A stretch of DNA of 5,571 bases from CALMSM01 sp964534095 (GCA_964534095.1 CAZHPF010000065.1:1-5571); one strand, 5' to 3'. Shown: positions 1 to 5,239, numbered from the stretch's first letter. A program made the numbers and translations. The notes: generated by a model not told the origin, from the sequence alone.

Positions 1-589
1 GCAGATAATTGTTTAACTCTTCTTTGGTAACAAAGGCTACACCATAGAGCCGTTGCATCTGAGGGTTGCCCTCTTTGCCGCGCCAATAGGCACCAGCTAC
101 CCGCATGAGTTTGAAAGCACCGACTTTGCCGGTAGATCCAACATGCGGCCCGCGACATAAGTCAGTAAAATCACCATTCGTATAAAAAGATACACTCTCA
201 ACCGCCGTCTCACCCTCCGTAATAGTGCCCAACTCATCAATATCAAGGTCTTTGGCTACAGTGGTACCGGAGCGTTTTAAGTCGTTAAGGAGTTCTTCTT
301 TGTAGGACTGCTTGGCCTGTTTTGCCCATGCAAGAGCATCATCAATAGACTTTTCAGACTTTTCAAACGCCTGGTTTTGGTTAATTACCTTGCGCATGTG
401 CTCTTCAATCTGCTTGAAGTCATCGCTTGATATGGTTACCTTAGGGATATCAATATCATAATAAAAGCCGTTTTCTACTACCGGACCCACGCCTAGCCTT
501 GCCTCTGGCCACAAAGTCGTCACGGCAGTCGCCATGATATGCGCTAAACTGTGGCGCATTGCATGAAGTTGGTCTTGTTGCTCTGCCAT
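1..589 (-). CDS. thrS: Threonyl-tRNA synthetase, N-terminal part (runs off left edge), TGS-less
   Basis: Charges tRNA-Thr with threonine in the cytoplasm. The first 196 codons are present and the class II catalytic domain lies beyond the window. The visible part matches the second (editing/SAD) domain of ThrRS: HSLAH at residues 13-17 and CRGPH at 145-149 give the expected His/His/Cys/His set. GFYYDID (41-47) and AGAYWRG (165-171) are also typical. I chose ATG at 589 because AGAAAGG lies 6 nt upstream and an in-frame TGA occurs shortly before it in the leader. In E. coli-type ThrRS about 60 residues of TGS domain precede the HxxxH motif; here only 12 residues do, so the TGS domain is absent. 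A TGS-less form is known in some small-genome bacteria. The gene is preceded by a T-box leader, so uncharged tRNA-Thr probably controls it. Confidence 0.95.
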   Translation of the reverse strand, partial: MAEQQDQLHAMRHSLAHIMATAVTTLWPEARLGVGPVVENGFYYDIDIPKVTISSDDFKQIEEHMRKVINQNQAFEKSEKSIDDALAWAKQAKQSYKEELLNDLKRSGTTVAKDLDIDELGTITEGETAVESVSFYTNGDFTDLCRGPHVGSTGKVGAFKLMRVAGAYWRGKEGNPQMQRLYGVAFVTKEELNNYL

Positions 590-615
590 ATACTGCCTTT
601 CTGGTTCTATAATAT

Positions 616-659
616 AAAAACACGCTGTAAGATGCTTAGTTCATCTACTGGCGTGCCTT
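616..659 (-). terminator. T-box attenuator terminator of thrS
   Basis: Minus strand: AAGGCACGC (651-659) pairs with GCGTGTTTT (two G-U pairs). An inner stem GATG/CATC caps a 7-nt loop, and the 3' arm runs into TTTTT at 616-620. The 5' arm takes up the AAGGC of the antiterminator, as expected for a transcriptional T-box switch. It ends 26 nt before the thrS start codon. Confidence 0.7.
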
Positions 660-792
660 GGTCCGCAGAACAGCGGAGGTTCCACCTTGGCATTTACTCT
701 TGTAGCCTGCAATATCGTCTGTCCGCTACCGTGCCTACGAAGCTCTATGGGTGGTGAGTCCACTTCTTTGCTCATCTGTACTATACCATAGA
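616..792 (-). promoter_or_regulatory. T-box riboswitch leader of thrS
   Basis: T-box leaders sense uncharged tRNA and let transcription continue into synthetase genes. On the minus strand the bulge TGGAACC (678-684) is flanked by GCCAAGG (685-691) and closed by TCCGC/GCGGA (673-677 with 662-666, loop 667-672) and CCAAGGC (655-661), which reproduces the antiterminator shape. The 3' arm is shared with the terminator at 616-659, so the two folds exclude each other. The base after TGG is A, which would pair with U73 of tRNA-Thr; the tRNA-Thr at 5493-5568 has U73. Upstream, GGTAGC...GCTACA may form an internal stem, and TCTATGG (786-792) pairs with CCATAGA (744-750) as a possible stem I base. A -10 box TATAGT lies at 780-785 with only a poor -35, which conflicts with that stem. 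The 5' boundary and the specifier (an ACC near 755) are therefore uncertain. Confidence 0.77.
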
Positions 793-800
793 CATTTCTC

Positions 801-841
801 AAAGAAAAAGGCTCAAGTGATCTCGCAATGACACTTGAGCC
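801..841 (-). terminator. Strong intrinsic terminator, minus strand
   Basis: A perfect 10-bp stem, GGCTCAAGTG (832-841 read on minus) with CACTTGAGCC (810-819), has a 12-nt loop and is followed on the minus strand by TTTTTCTTT (801-809). There is no T-run on the plus side. It ends a transcript coming from the right. No gene is seen directly upstream; the nearest minus-strand gene is tgt, 544 bases away, so it ends either a long tgt 3' extension or an unrecognised RNA. It also insulates the thrS leader. Confidence 0.75.
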
Positions 842-1022
842 TGCCCACCTGGGCTTATAAAACACCTCGGCAAAACCTCGCCTTGCCTTTCGAACCTTGC
901 CGTCAATAAACAAGATAGCCTATAGAGCATACCATGCTAGCCACATAGTGCTAGTACTTTATTGTTGTTATAATAACACCTGTTGTGTGGAAAGGTTATG
1001 CTTATACCATATATGACATTAC
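842..1022. other. Intergenic stretch with no recognised gene
   Basis: No credible coding frame or known RNA family was recognised. On the minus strand the part at 842-910 is purine-rich, with two GGCAAGG words 14 bases apart, a possible GGCAA/TTGCC stem and a short GCCC/GGGC hairpin. At 933-954 there is an imperfect inverted repeat (GCTAG...CTAG). A plus-strand TATAAT (969-974) has no good -35. A minus-strand ORF at 641-913 crosses it but also runs through the terminator and T-box, so I do not call it a gene. A short non-coding RNA ending at the 801-841 terminator is possible. Confidence 0.4.
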
Positions 1023-1051
1023 TTTACATTTACTTCGGTTTTGGATATGCT
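1023..1051 (+). promoter_or_regulatory. Promoter of tRNA-Val and the small ORF
   Basis: TTTACA (1023-1028), a 17-bp spacer and TATGCT (1046-1051). The predicted start is near 1058, about 9 bases before the tRNA 5' end. No terminator separates the tRNA from the ORF at 1168, so both are probably on one transcript. Confidence 0.65.
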
Positions 1052-1066
1052 GGTATCTGTTAGAGC

Positions 1067-1143
1067 GGGCGGTTAGCTCATTTGGCTAGAGCGCGACATT
1101 GACGTTGTCGAGGTGATAGGTTCGAATCCTATACCGCCCACCA
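1067..1143 (+). tRNA. tRNA-Val (anticodon GAC), CCA encoded
   Basis: A full cloverleaf of 74 nt plus CCA. The acceptor is GGGCGGT/ACCGCCC, the D arm GCTC/GAGC, the anticodon stem CGACA/TGTCG with loop TTGACGT (anticodon GAC at 34-36), the variable loop AGGTG and the T arm ATAGG/CCTAT with TTCGAAT. The discriminator is A73 at 1140 and CCA follows at 1141-1143. It reads GUC and GUU. Position 37 is G and position 38 is T, where valine tRNAs usually carry A37; the stems are otherwise perfect. Confidence 0.95.
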
Positions 1144-1167
1144 CACTATATTTAAGGAGTTTATTAC

Positions 1168-1368
1168 ATGAGTCATGCCGCCCATACCCTCCTAGAAGAA
1201 ATACGTCGAGAAAGCGAAAAGCTTCATCACTATGCCGAAGATGCCCGTCACTATATCGAAAAATCAGAGCCTCACGAAGCCATACGCTCTCTCAACCACG
1301 GCAAAGACACGATCCGGCTTATTGAACGGCACTGGGAAGAACTTCACCGACTCATTGAACACCTTTAG
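1168..1368 (+). CDS. Small histidine-rich helical protein, unknown function
   Basis: 66 residues, not recognised as a named family. An AAGGAG ribosome site (1154-1159) lies 8 nt before the ATG, which strongly supports translation. The sequence is all-helix in character and highly charged, with two likely helices (about 5-32 and 36-65) around a turn at SEPHEA, i.e. a helical hairpin or short coiled coil. Ten of 66 residues are His (3, 6, 20, 21, 28, 36, 44, 55, 60, 65) and there is no Cys. It has no signal peptide or membrane segment and is probably cytoplasmic. It begins 24 nt after the encoded CCA of tRNA-Val and probably shares its transcript. It converges on tgt with 16 bases between the stop codons. 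The role is unknown; metal or nucleic-acid contact through histidines is only a guess. Confidence 0.75.
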   Translation: MSHAAHTLLEEIRRESEKLHHYAEDARHYIEKSEPHEAIRSLNHGKDTIRLIERHWEELHRLIEHL

Positions 1369-1384
1369 GTGAAAACACCTGGCC

Positions 1385-2461
1385 TTATTTCTTTTGATAG
1401 CTTTCGCAGATACGCATAAGGTAGCGGACGTTATGCATCGACGCCAATGTGCCCGCAAGCGGTTCACCAACCTTGAATTGATGCCGTAAAAATCCACGAG
1501 AAAAACCATTTGAGCAGGTATAGCAGTCGCACGTTTCGTCAATAACAGAGGCGTCTGCCGCAAATATTTCAGACTTCAGGTTAAGTTTTTTGTCTCCTGC
1601 TGCCCACACACTTCCGTGCCGGGCATTTCGCGTAGGGAGCACGCAGTCAAGCATATCAATTCCGCACTCAATGGCTTTTCGCACATCTCGCGGATCACCT
1701 ACTCCTAACAGAAAACGTGGCCGCGGTGAGCTATCATATAGTGGCGCTAAAAACTCCAGCATTTCATGCATTTCTTGTGTAGACTCCCCTACAGATAAGC
1801 CTCCAATAGCAATACCGTCAACTGATGAGTGCTGTACTATTTCCAGGCTTTTTTGACGCAATGTTTTATCCAAGCCGCCCTGCACTACTCCAAATAACAG
1901 TGGTTTTTCGGCTGGTTTCATGCCTTTACTTAGGCGGTTATACTCGGCGATACTTCTTTCGAGCCACCGATGCGTTCGTTCAAAGGCTTCGCGCGTTCGA
2001 CCGCGACTCACGTCAGCTAGCGACACAACATCATCAAACGCTACAATCATATCGGCTCCCAGTGTAAGCTGTATTTGTATTGATTTCTCAGGAGACAGAA
2101 ACACAATATCACCGGAGCGAGGATCTTTGAACGTCACCCCTTCTTCGGTAATTTTGTTAATATGGCTGAGTGAAAACACCTGAAACCCACCCGAGTCAGT
2201 AAGTATTGGAAGCGATTGTTGGGTAAAGCTATGGAGCCCGCCCAAACCAGAAATGACGTCCTCTCCTGGCTGCATGTGTAAGTGGTAAGTATTGGCCAGC
2301 ACGGCTTGCACTCCTGTAGATACAACCATTTCAGGCGTCATAGACTTGACAGCACCGCGTGTGCCATCGGGCATAAAGGTCGGTGTCAATACTATACCGG
2401 CGCGCGTATGTAGTACACCGGCGCGAGCAAATTCGCCAACTCTCTTCTTTGTCTTAAACAT
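1385..2461 (-). CDS. tgt: tRNA-guanine transglycosylase
   Basis: 358 residues, close to the usual 370-380 of the family and complete. It exchanges guanine 34 in GUN-anticodon tRNAs (Asp, Asn, His, Tyr) for a 7-deazaguanine (preQ1 in most bacteria, queuine in eukaryotes). Visible signatures: NTYHLHMQPG (57-66), TDSGGFQVFSL (88-98) with the general acid/base Asp89, GVVQGG (191-196), GGLSVGE (220-226), and GIDMLDCVLPTRNAR (267-281) with nucleophile Asp272. The zinc site is C311, C313, C316 and H343. The pocket segment FDDVVS (142-147) has Val145 where preQ1 enzymes usually have Cys, as in eukaryotic queuine enzymes, while Val224 is kept as in bacteria. The ATG lies only 8 bases from a TATAAT box; the GAGGAGG upstream is 14 nt away, too far for normal Shine-Dalgarno use, so a leaderless message is likely. 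Confidence 0.97.
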   Translation of the reverse strand: MFKTKKRVGEFARAGVLHTRAGIVLTPTFMPDGTRGAVKSMTPEMVVSTGVQAVLANTYHLHMQPGEDVISGLGGLHSFTQQSLPILTDSGGFQVFSLSHINKITEEGVTFKDPRSGDIVFLSPEKSIQIQLTLGADMIVAFDDVVSLADVSRGRTREAFERTHRWLERSIAEYNRLSKGMKPAEKPLLFGVVQGGLDKTLRQKSLEIVQHSSVDGIAIGGLSVGESTQEMHEMLEFLAPLYDSSPRPRFLLGVGDPRDVRKAIECGIDMLDCVLPTRNARHGSVWAAGDKKLNLKSEIFAADASVIDETCDCYTCSNGFSRGFLRHQFKVGEPLAGTLASMHNVRYLMRICESYQKK

Positions 2462-2469
2462 GGCTATAG

Positions 2470-2498
2470 ATTATACCTCCTCTTGTCGTTCCTGCGAA
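2470..2498 (-). promoter_or_regulatory. tgt promoter, predicted leaderless
   Basis: TATAAT (2470-2475, minus) lies 17 bp downstream of TTCGCA (2493-2498; 4 of 6 to consensus). The expected start is near 2463, two bases before the tgt ATG at 2461. The purine-rich GAGGAGG (2476-2482) then falls inside the promoter spacer and would not be in the mRNA. Confidence 0.6.
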
Positions 2499-2524
2499 GG
2501 TAACGTATGGACAAACCGCTTGTG

Positions 2525-2546
2525 CTATGTCGTAGTATTGACATAG
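2525..2546. promoter_or_regulatory. 22-bp palindromic operator, copy 1
   Basis: Seven-base arms CTATGTC and GACATAG enclose an 8-base centre GTAGTATT. The right arm holds the -35 hexamer TTGACA (2538-2543) of the plus-strand promoter, so a bound protein should block it. Copy 2 (2812-2833) matches at 17 of 22 positions. It also lies 27 bases upstream of the tgt -35, so it could influence both directions. The identity of the binding protein is inferred: NrdR is encoded next door. Confidence 0.6.
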
Positions 2547-2566
2547 AGGCCTTGGTTGCGTATACT
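2538..2566 (+). promoter_or_regulatory. Near-consensus promoter of short transcript
   Basis: TTGACA (2538-2543, perfect), a 17-bp spacer and TATACT (2561-2566). The predicted start is near 2573. This is the strongest promoter in the window. Its -35 is embedded in the palindrome at 2525-2546. Confidence 0.8.
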
Positions 2567-2578
2567 CCGACAGGTTAA

Positions 2579-2716
2579 ATGGGAGGCGCTCATAGTTTGA
2601 GTACCGTTAACAAAGGGACACTAGAAAGTTTTGAGCTATTCTATGAAGAACTCAAAACATTTAAGCCCCTCAGCAGTCGTATACGACGCACGCCAGTTGA
2701 TCTTGTTACAAAGTAA
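2579..2716 (+). CDS. Short ORF on the nrdR-upstream transcript, unknown
   Basis: The frame gives 45 residues from ATG at 2579, or 39 from an in-frame TTG at 2597 that has GGGAGG (2581-2586) 10 nt upstream. From the predicted start near 2573 the ATG would have only a 6-nt leader, so either start is possible. The protein is hydrophilic, with an acidic front (ESFELFYEELK) and a basic tail (SSRIRRTPVDLVTK), no membrane segment and no cysteine. The stop is TAA, 20 bases before the terminator stem, and ORF, promoter and terminator fit together well. I do not recognise the family. It could be a small regulator or toxin-like peptide, or the transcript may work as a non-coding RNA and the ORF be accidental. 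Confidence 0.42.
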   Translation: MGGAHSLSTVNKGTLESFELFYEELKTFKPLSSRIRRTPVDLVTK

Positions 2717-2736
2717 CAGATAGCTAGTGTGAGATT

Positions 2737-2765
2737 CCCCAGACCGATATTGGTCTGGGGTTTTT
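2737..2765 (+). terminator. Strong intrinsic terminator of short transcript
   Basis: A perfect 9-bp stem CCCCAGACC (2737-2745) / GGTCTGGGG (2752-2760), loop GATATT, followed by TTTTT (2761-2765). It closes a transcript of about 190 nt starting near 2573, so nrdR downstream needs read-through or its own promoter. Confidence 0.92.
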
Positions 2766-2811
2766 ATTTCCCACAGTTTTCGTTAGTTTTCCACTAGCGT
2801 TTTTAATAGCG

Positions 2812-2833
2812 CTATGTCAATATATTGACATGG
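2812..2833. promoter_or_regulatory. 22-bp palindromic operator, copy 2, overlapping nrdR start
   Basis: The inner 18 bases (2814-2831) are a perfect palindrome with core CAATATATTG, resembling the AT-rich centre of known NrdR boxes, though the arms (ATGTC/GACAT) differ from the usual ACAC/GTGT. Its right end includes the first two bases of the nrdR ATG (2830-2832). It shares CTATGTC and TATTGACAT with copy 1. Autoregulation by NrdR is the simplest reading; a different repressor is possible. Confidence 0.6.
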
Positions 2834-3231
2834 TTTGTATATATTGTGCTTCAGGTACCCAGGTTATTAACAGCCGACACCAGAAGCGGTCTAACCAAGT
2901 ATGGCGTCGCCGACAGTGTAGGGGGTGTGCTAGTGTGTTTACCACCGAGGAGACTGTCGACTTTACCAAGAGTATTGTCGTAGGTACTCCATCGGGCTCA
3001 TATGAGCCCTTTGAGCGCGATAAACTTCTGTTAAGCGTCTACGACGCACTTCGACACCGTAACACGGCTCAAACGGACGCTACGGCACTCACTGTAACAA
3101 TCGTTGGCAAACTTACCGCTATTCACGTCGCAACCATTACCTCTACTACTATTGCCACCACCGCACACGAGGTACTTCGCCGATTTGACTCTGCAGCTGC
3201 AGTACACTACAAAGCCTTTCACCTACCCTGA
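2830..3231 (+). CDS. nrdR: Transcriptional repressor NrdR
   Basis: 133 residues. NrdR represses ribonucleotide reductase genes when its ATP-cone senses dATP/ATP. The N-terminal zinc ribbon is MVCIYC...QCRGC (C3, C6, C30, C33) with the family motif INSR (13-16) and WRRRQC (25-30), then FTTEE. The ATP-cone covers about 48-131 (YEPFERDKLL at 58-67; RRFDSAAAVHYKAF near the end). The start is fixed because the first Cys must be residue 3. The protein is shorter than the usual ~150 residues, lacking the tail after the cone; residues 84-113 are rich in Thr, Ala and Ile; and the Lys of the VxK motif at the start of the cone is Gly52. No Shine-Dalgarno is visible: the palindrome fills the space before the ATG. 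It probably represses its own gene through that site. Confidence 0.93.
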   Translation: MVCIYCASGTQVINSRHQKRSNQVWRRRQCRGCASVFTTEETVDFTKSIVVGTPSGSYEPFERDKLLLSVYDALRHRNTAQTDATALTVTIVGKLTAIHVATITSTTIATTAHEVLRRFDSAAAVHYKAFHLP

Positions 3232-3248
3232 TCTAACGAGGGTTAAAC

Positions 3249-4853
3249 CTAGAGGACTTTTTTATTATCAGTGGTAACGACGGCTTTATCAGTAACATCG
3301 AATTTATCCATGTACCAGCCAAACATAAGTCGAGTCTGCGAATATAACGCTGAGAAAGAATTATAAACAATAGTAGTGACAGGAAGCATCACCCACTGGG
3401 CAATCATCCAGAGGTTGCGCCGGCGCTTATACCGTAGAGGCTTTGCAGGCAACATCTTAACGCTCAGGAACAGCGTGACAAAGATACCGACAAGAGCCAA
3501 CGTCTGAATACGACTTGCGATGAGAGGTAACTGGTTAGCGGCAAAATCCTTAGGGTTGAACAGCGCCGGTATAAACGCTGAGAATGCCAAGATGAGCGGA
3601 GCGACAGCCCATGTCACGTGTCCTTCCAACAAGCGGCCAAATTTAGCAATCAAATCAAATTTCGAGACTTTGTTTTGAGTAAAAAAGCCTTTTTCAGCAA
3701 CATACGCTACATCAGATGCCCCCCATGCCCAGCGGCGTAGCTGGACAAACTGGGCTTTGAGCGTCTTGCGCAAGGTGTCCGACAACACCGCATCTTGATA
3801 GATTGGCACATAGAGTGGATATACCTCGTGTTTGCCCTCAAACGCAAAATAGGAGCGCCAGAATTGGTGCCCATCCTCAACAATGGTTCGGGTGCTCCAG
3901 TAGTCAGTTTGTATTAAGGCCTCCAGACTTTGCGCGTGCGATGAAAAGTTACGGATCATATGATGTCGCATGCTCAGCACGACGTTCCAAAACGAGTTAC
4001 CGGTTGCAATTACGCGCATAGGAGCTGGAGCATCCCAGATATTATTATTATAGATAGGTACTGGCTGGTAGGACACATAGAGCGGATTAGTGGTGGCCGC
4101 ATACATATAGGAAAGGGCGCTCAGGTAGTGTTTGTGGGGACGATTGTCTGAGTCAAGCGTCGTTACCACGACATGCAGCGGATCAATACCTTGTTTTTTG
4201 ATATATTTTTCTACCTTACGAGCCGCATAGGTAATATTCCCCCCCTTGCCTCGTACCTCTTTTGGATTAAAGGGGTGTTCTACCGACATAGTGTGCATAA
4301 ATTTTTTGCCGTAAGCCTTCACCAAGGCTTTACACGCCGTTTTTGATTGCGCCCCGTCTCTGCCTTCGTATGCCAAAACCAAGATAACTCGCGACATATC
4401 GTAATCGGAGTCAATCACAGACTGAACCGTAGGCTCCAGTACTTCCCTGCTTTCATTATAGGCGGCAATGATGATGATATGCCGGATATCATCGGCAGCC
4501 ACCGCAGCAGGAGAGTCCTTTAGGCGTTCAATATTATCGTAATGCCAGTTTGGCGTATATTTGTCTCGTTTGGCTTTTCCGGATTTCAATTCGTCCAGCA
4601 TCCGTTCCCAGGGTAGTTTCTGGTGCTGGGTAATCATTTTATAACCCTGTATAGCTCGGATATTTAATCCAATCGCTTTAATAAACCACAACAATAGATA
4701 TCCGATAATGAAAATAACACATAGATGAGGGCTTACTTGGCTCAATACAAACGGTAAGATCAGTAAACTCCAGGTGATAAGCCCTGGCAACATTTCAAAA
4801 AAACGGTAGCGCCTGCCCCGGTCTTGCTCGTAAGGGATTTCAAAATCTGTCAT
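3249..4853 (-). CDS. Membrane-bound GT2 family glycosyltransferase
   Basis: 534 residues. It transfers a sugar from a nucleotide-sugar donor at the cytoplasmic face of the membrane, probably for a cell-surface polysaccharide or glycolipid; the product is unknown. Order: two N-terminal membrane helices (about 24-60), a GT-A catalytic domain with AYNES (131-135), KGG (203-205), the metal-binding DSD (234-236), the acceptor-side ED (326-327) and QLRRW (371-375), then about three C-terminal helices (414-434, 447-468, 482-503). D, DxD, ED and Q(Q/R)xRW together are the signature of the cellulose synthase-like, often processive branch; the family is certain, processivity is not. No ribosome site precedes the ATG; it overlaps the stop of the upstream gene as ATGA, so translation is probably coupled. 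It converges on nrdR with 17 bases between. Confidence 0.92.
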   Translation of the reverse strand: MTDFEIPYEQDRGRRYRFFEMLPGLITWSLLILPFVLSQVSPHLCVIFIIGYLLLWFIKAIGLNIRAIQGYKMITQHQKLPWERMLDELKSGKAKRDKYTPNWHYDNIERLKDSPAAVAADDIRHIIIIAAYNESREVLEPTVQSVIDSDYDMSRVILVLAYEGRDGAQSKTACKALVKAYGKKFMHTMSVEHPFNPKEVRGKGGNITYAARKVEKYIKKQGIDPLHVVVTTLDSDNRPHKHYLSALSYMYAATTNPLYVSYQPVPIYNNNIWDAPAPMRVIATGNSFWNVVLSMRHHMIRNFSSHAQSLEALIQTDYWSTRTIVEDGHQFWRSYFAFEGKHEVYPLYVPIYQDAVLSDTLRKTLKAQFVQLRRWAWGASDVAYVAEKGFFTQNKVSKFDLIAKFGRLLEGHVTWAVAPLILAFSAFIPALFNPKDFAANQLPLIASRIQTLALVGIFVTLFLSVKMLPAKPLRYKRRRNLWMIAQWVMLPVTTIVYNSFSALYSQTRLMFGWYMDKFDVTDKAVVTTDNKKVL

Positions 4854-5203
4854 GATTGCAGTAAATAGTAGTTTACAATACCCGATAAACTAATAAGCAT
4901 TGTTGCCATACCCAAGATAACAATCCCAAAATGCCGACGAATAGGATACACTTTGACACTCAGGATTGTGTTAACACTCAAGACAAGTAGCGGAAATACT
5001 ACCAAGCTCGCCATATCAAACGTTGTCCCTACCGTATTTGCACCGAGGCCGAGACTCGGCCGGTGTTCAATTGTTAGGACTTTGTCAGCACTTCCGGTCA
5101 AAGCCAACATAACTAAGAGTGTTATGAGAAGTGTTAAAAAGATATTAACGGTCAGCAGGAGAAGTACCGTTCGGTCATGGGTGTAACGTTTTGGTGTGGC
5201 CAT
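4850..5203 (-). CDS. Three-helix membrane protein, glycosyltransferase partner
   Basis: 117 residues; family not recognised. A short basic N-terminus (MATPKRYTHDR) is followed by three hydrophobic segments at about 12-36, 63-84 and 92-114. A loop of about 27 residues after the first helix is rich in Gly, Ser and Asn. There is no cleavage site and no catalytic motif. The ATGA overlap (4850-4853) with the glycosyltransferase shows one operon, so a role as a membrane partner, scaffold or flippase-like helper in the same glycan pathway is reasonable but inferred. No Shine-Dalgarno precedes the ATG. A TATACT box ends 7 bases before it, implying a leaderless message, or the gene may be read from the tRNA-Gly transcript 43 bases upstream. 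Confidence 0.82.
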   Translation of the reverse strand: MATPKRYTHDRTVLLLLTVNIFLTLLITLLVMLALTGSADKVLTIEHRPSLGLGANTVGTTFDMASLVVFPLLVLSVNTILSVKVYPIRRHFGIVILGMATMLISLSGIVNYYLLQS

Positions 5204-5210
5204 TTGTATT

Positions 5211-5239
5211 AGTATAACGCGATTTTAATTATTAGTCCT
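5211..5239 (-). promoter_or_regulatory. Possible leaderless promoter of membrane operon
   Basis: TATACT (5211-5216, minus) lies 7 bases before the ATG at 5203. The matching -35 is poor (AGGACT at 17 bp). Transcription would start essentially at the start codon. Confidence 0.4.

Noticed and set aside
641..913. 90-codon minus-strand ORF
   Set aside because: It runs through the strong terminator at 801-841 and the whole T-box antiterminator, has no ribosome site, and its lower half is explained by RNA structure.
1358..1378. Small hairpin AGGTG-AAAA-CACCT between the 66-aa gene and tgt
   Set aside because: Only 5 bp and no clean T-run on either strand; it may be a weak shared terminator but I cannot support it.
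1590..2325. Several ORFs inside tgt on both strands
   Set aside because: They are shadows of tgt, which has full family motifs across this span.
2767..2795. Two DnaA-box-like words (TTTCCCACA, TTTTCCACT)
   Set aside because: Each has two mismatches to TTATCCACA, and there are no other boxes, AT-rich unwinding element or dnaA/dnaN gene nearby.
2825..2845. TTGACA in palindrome copy 2 as a -35 box
   Set aside because: The only -10-like word (TATATT at 2840-2845) is 9 bp away, and the start would fall inside the coding part for the NrdR zinc ribbon.
3236..3262. T-run (TTTTTT at 3257-3262) after nrdR as a terminator
   Set aside because: The T-run belongs to the last codons of the glycosyltransferase, and only a 3-4 bp stem precedes it.
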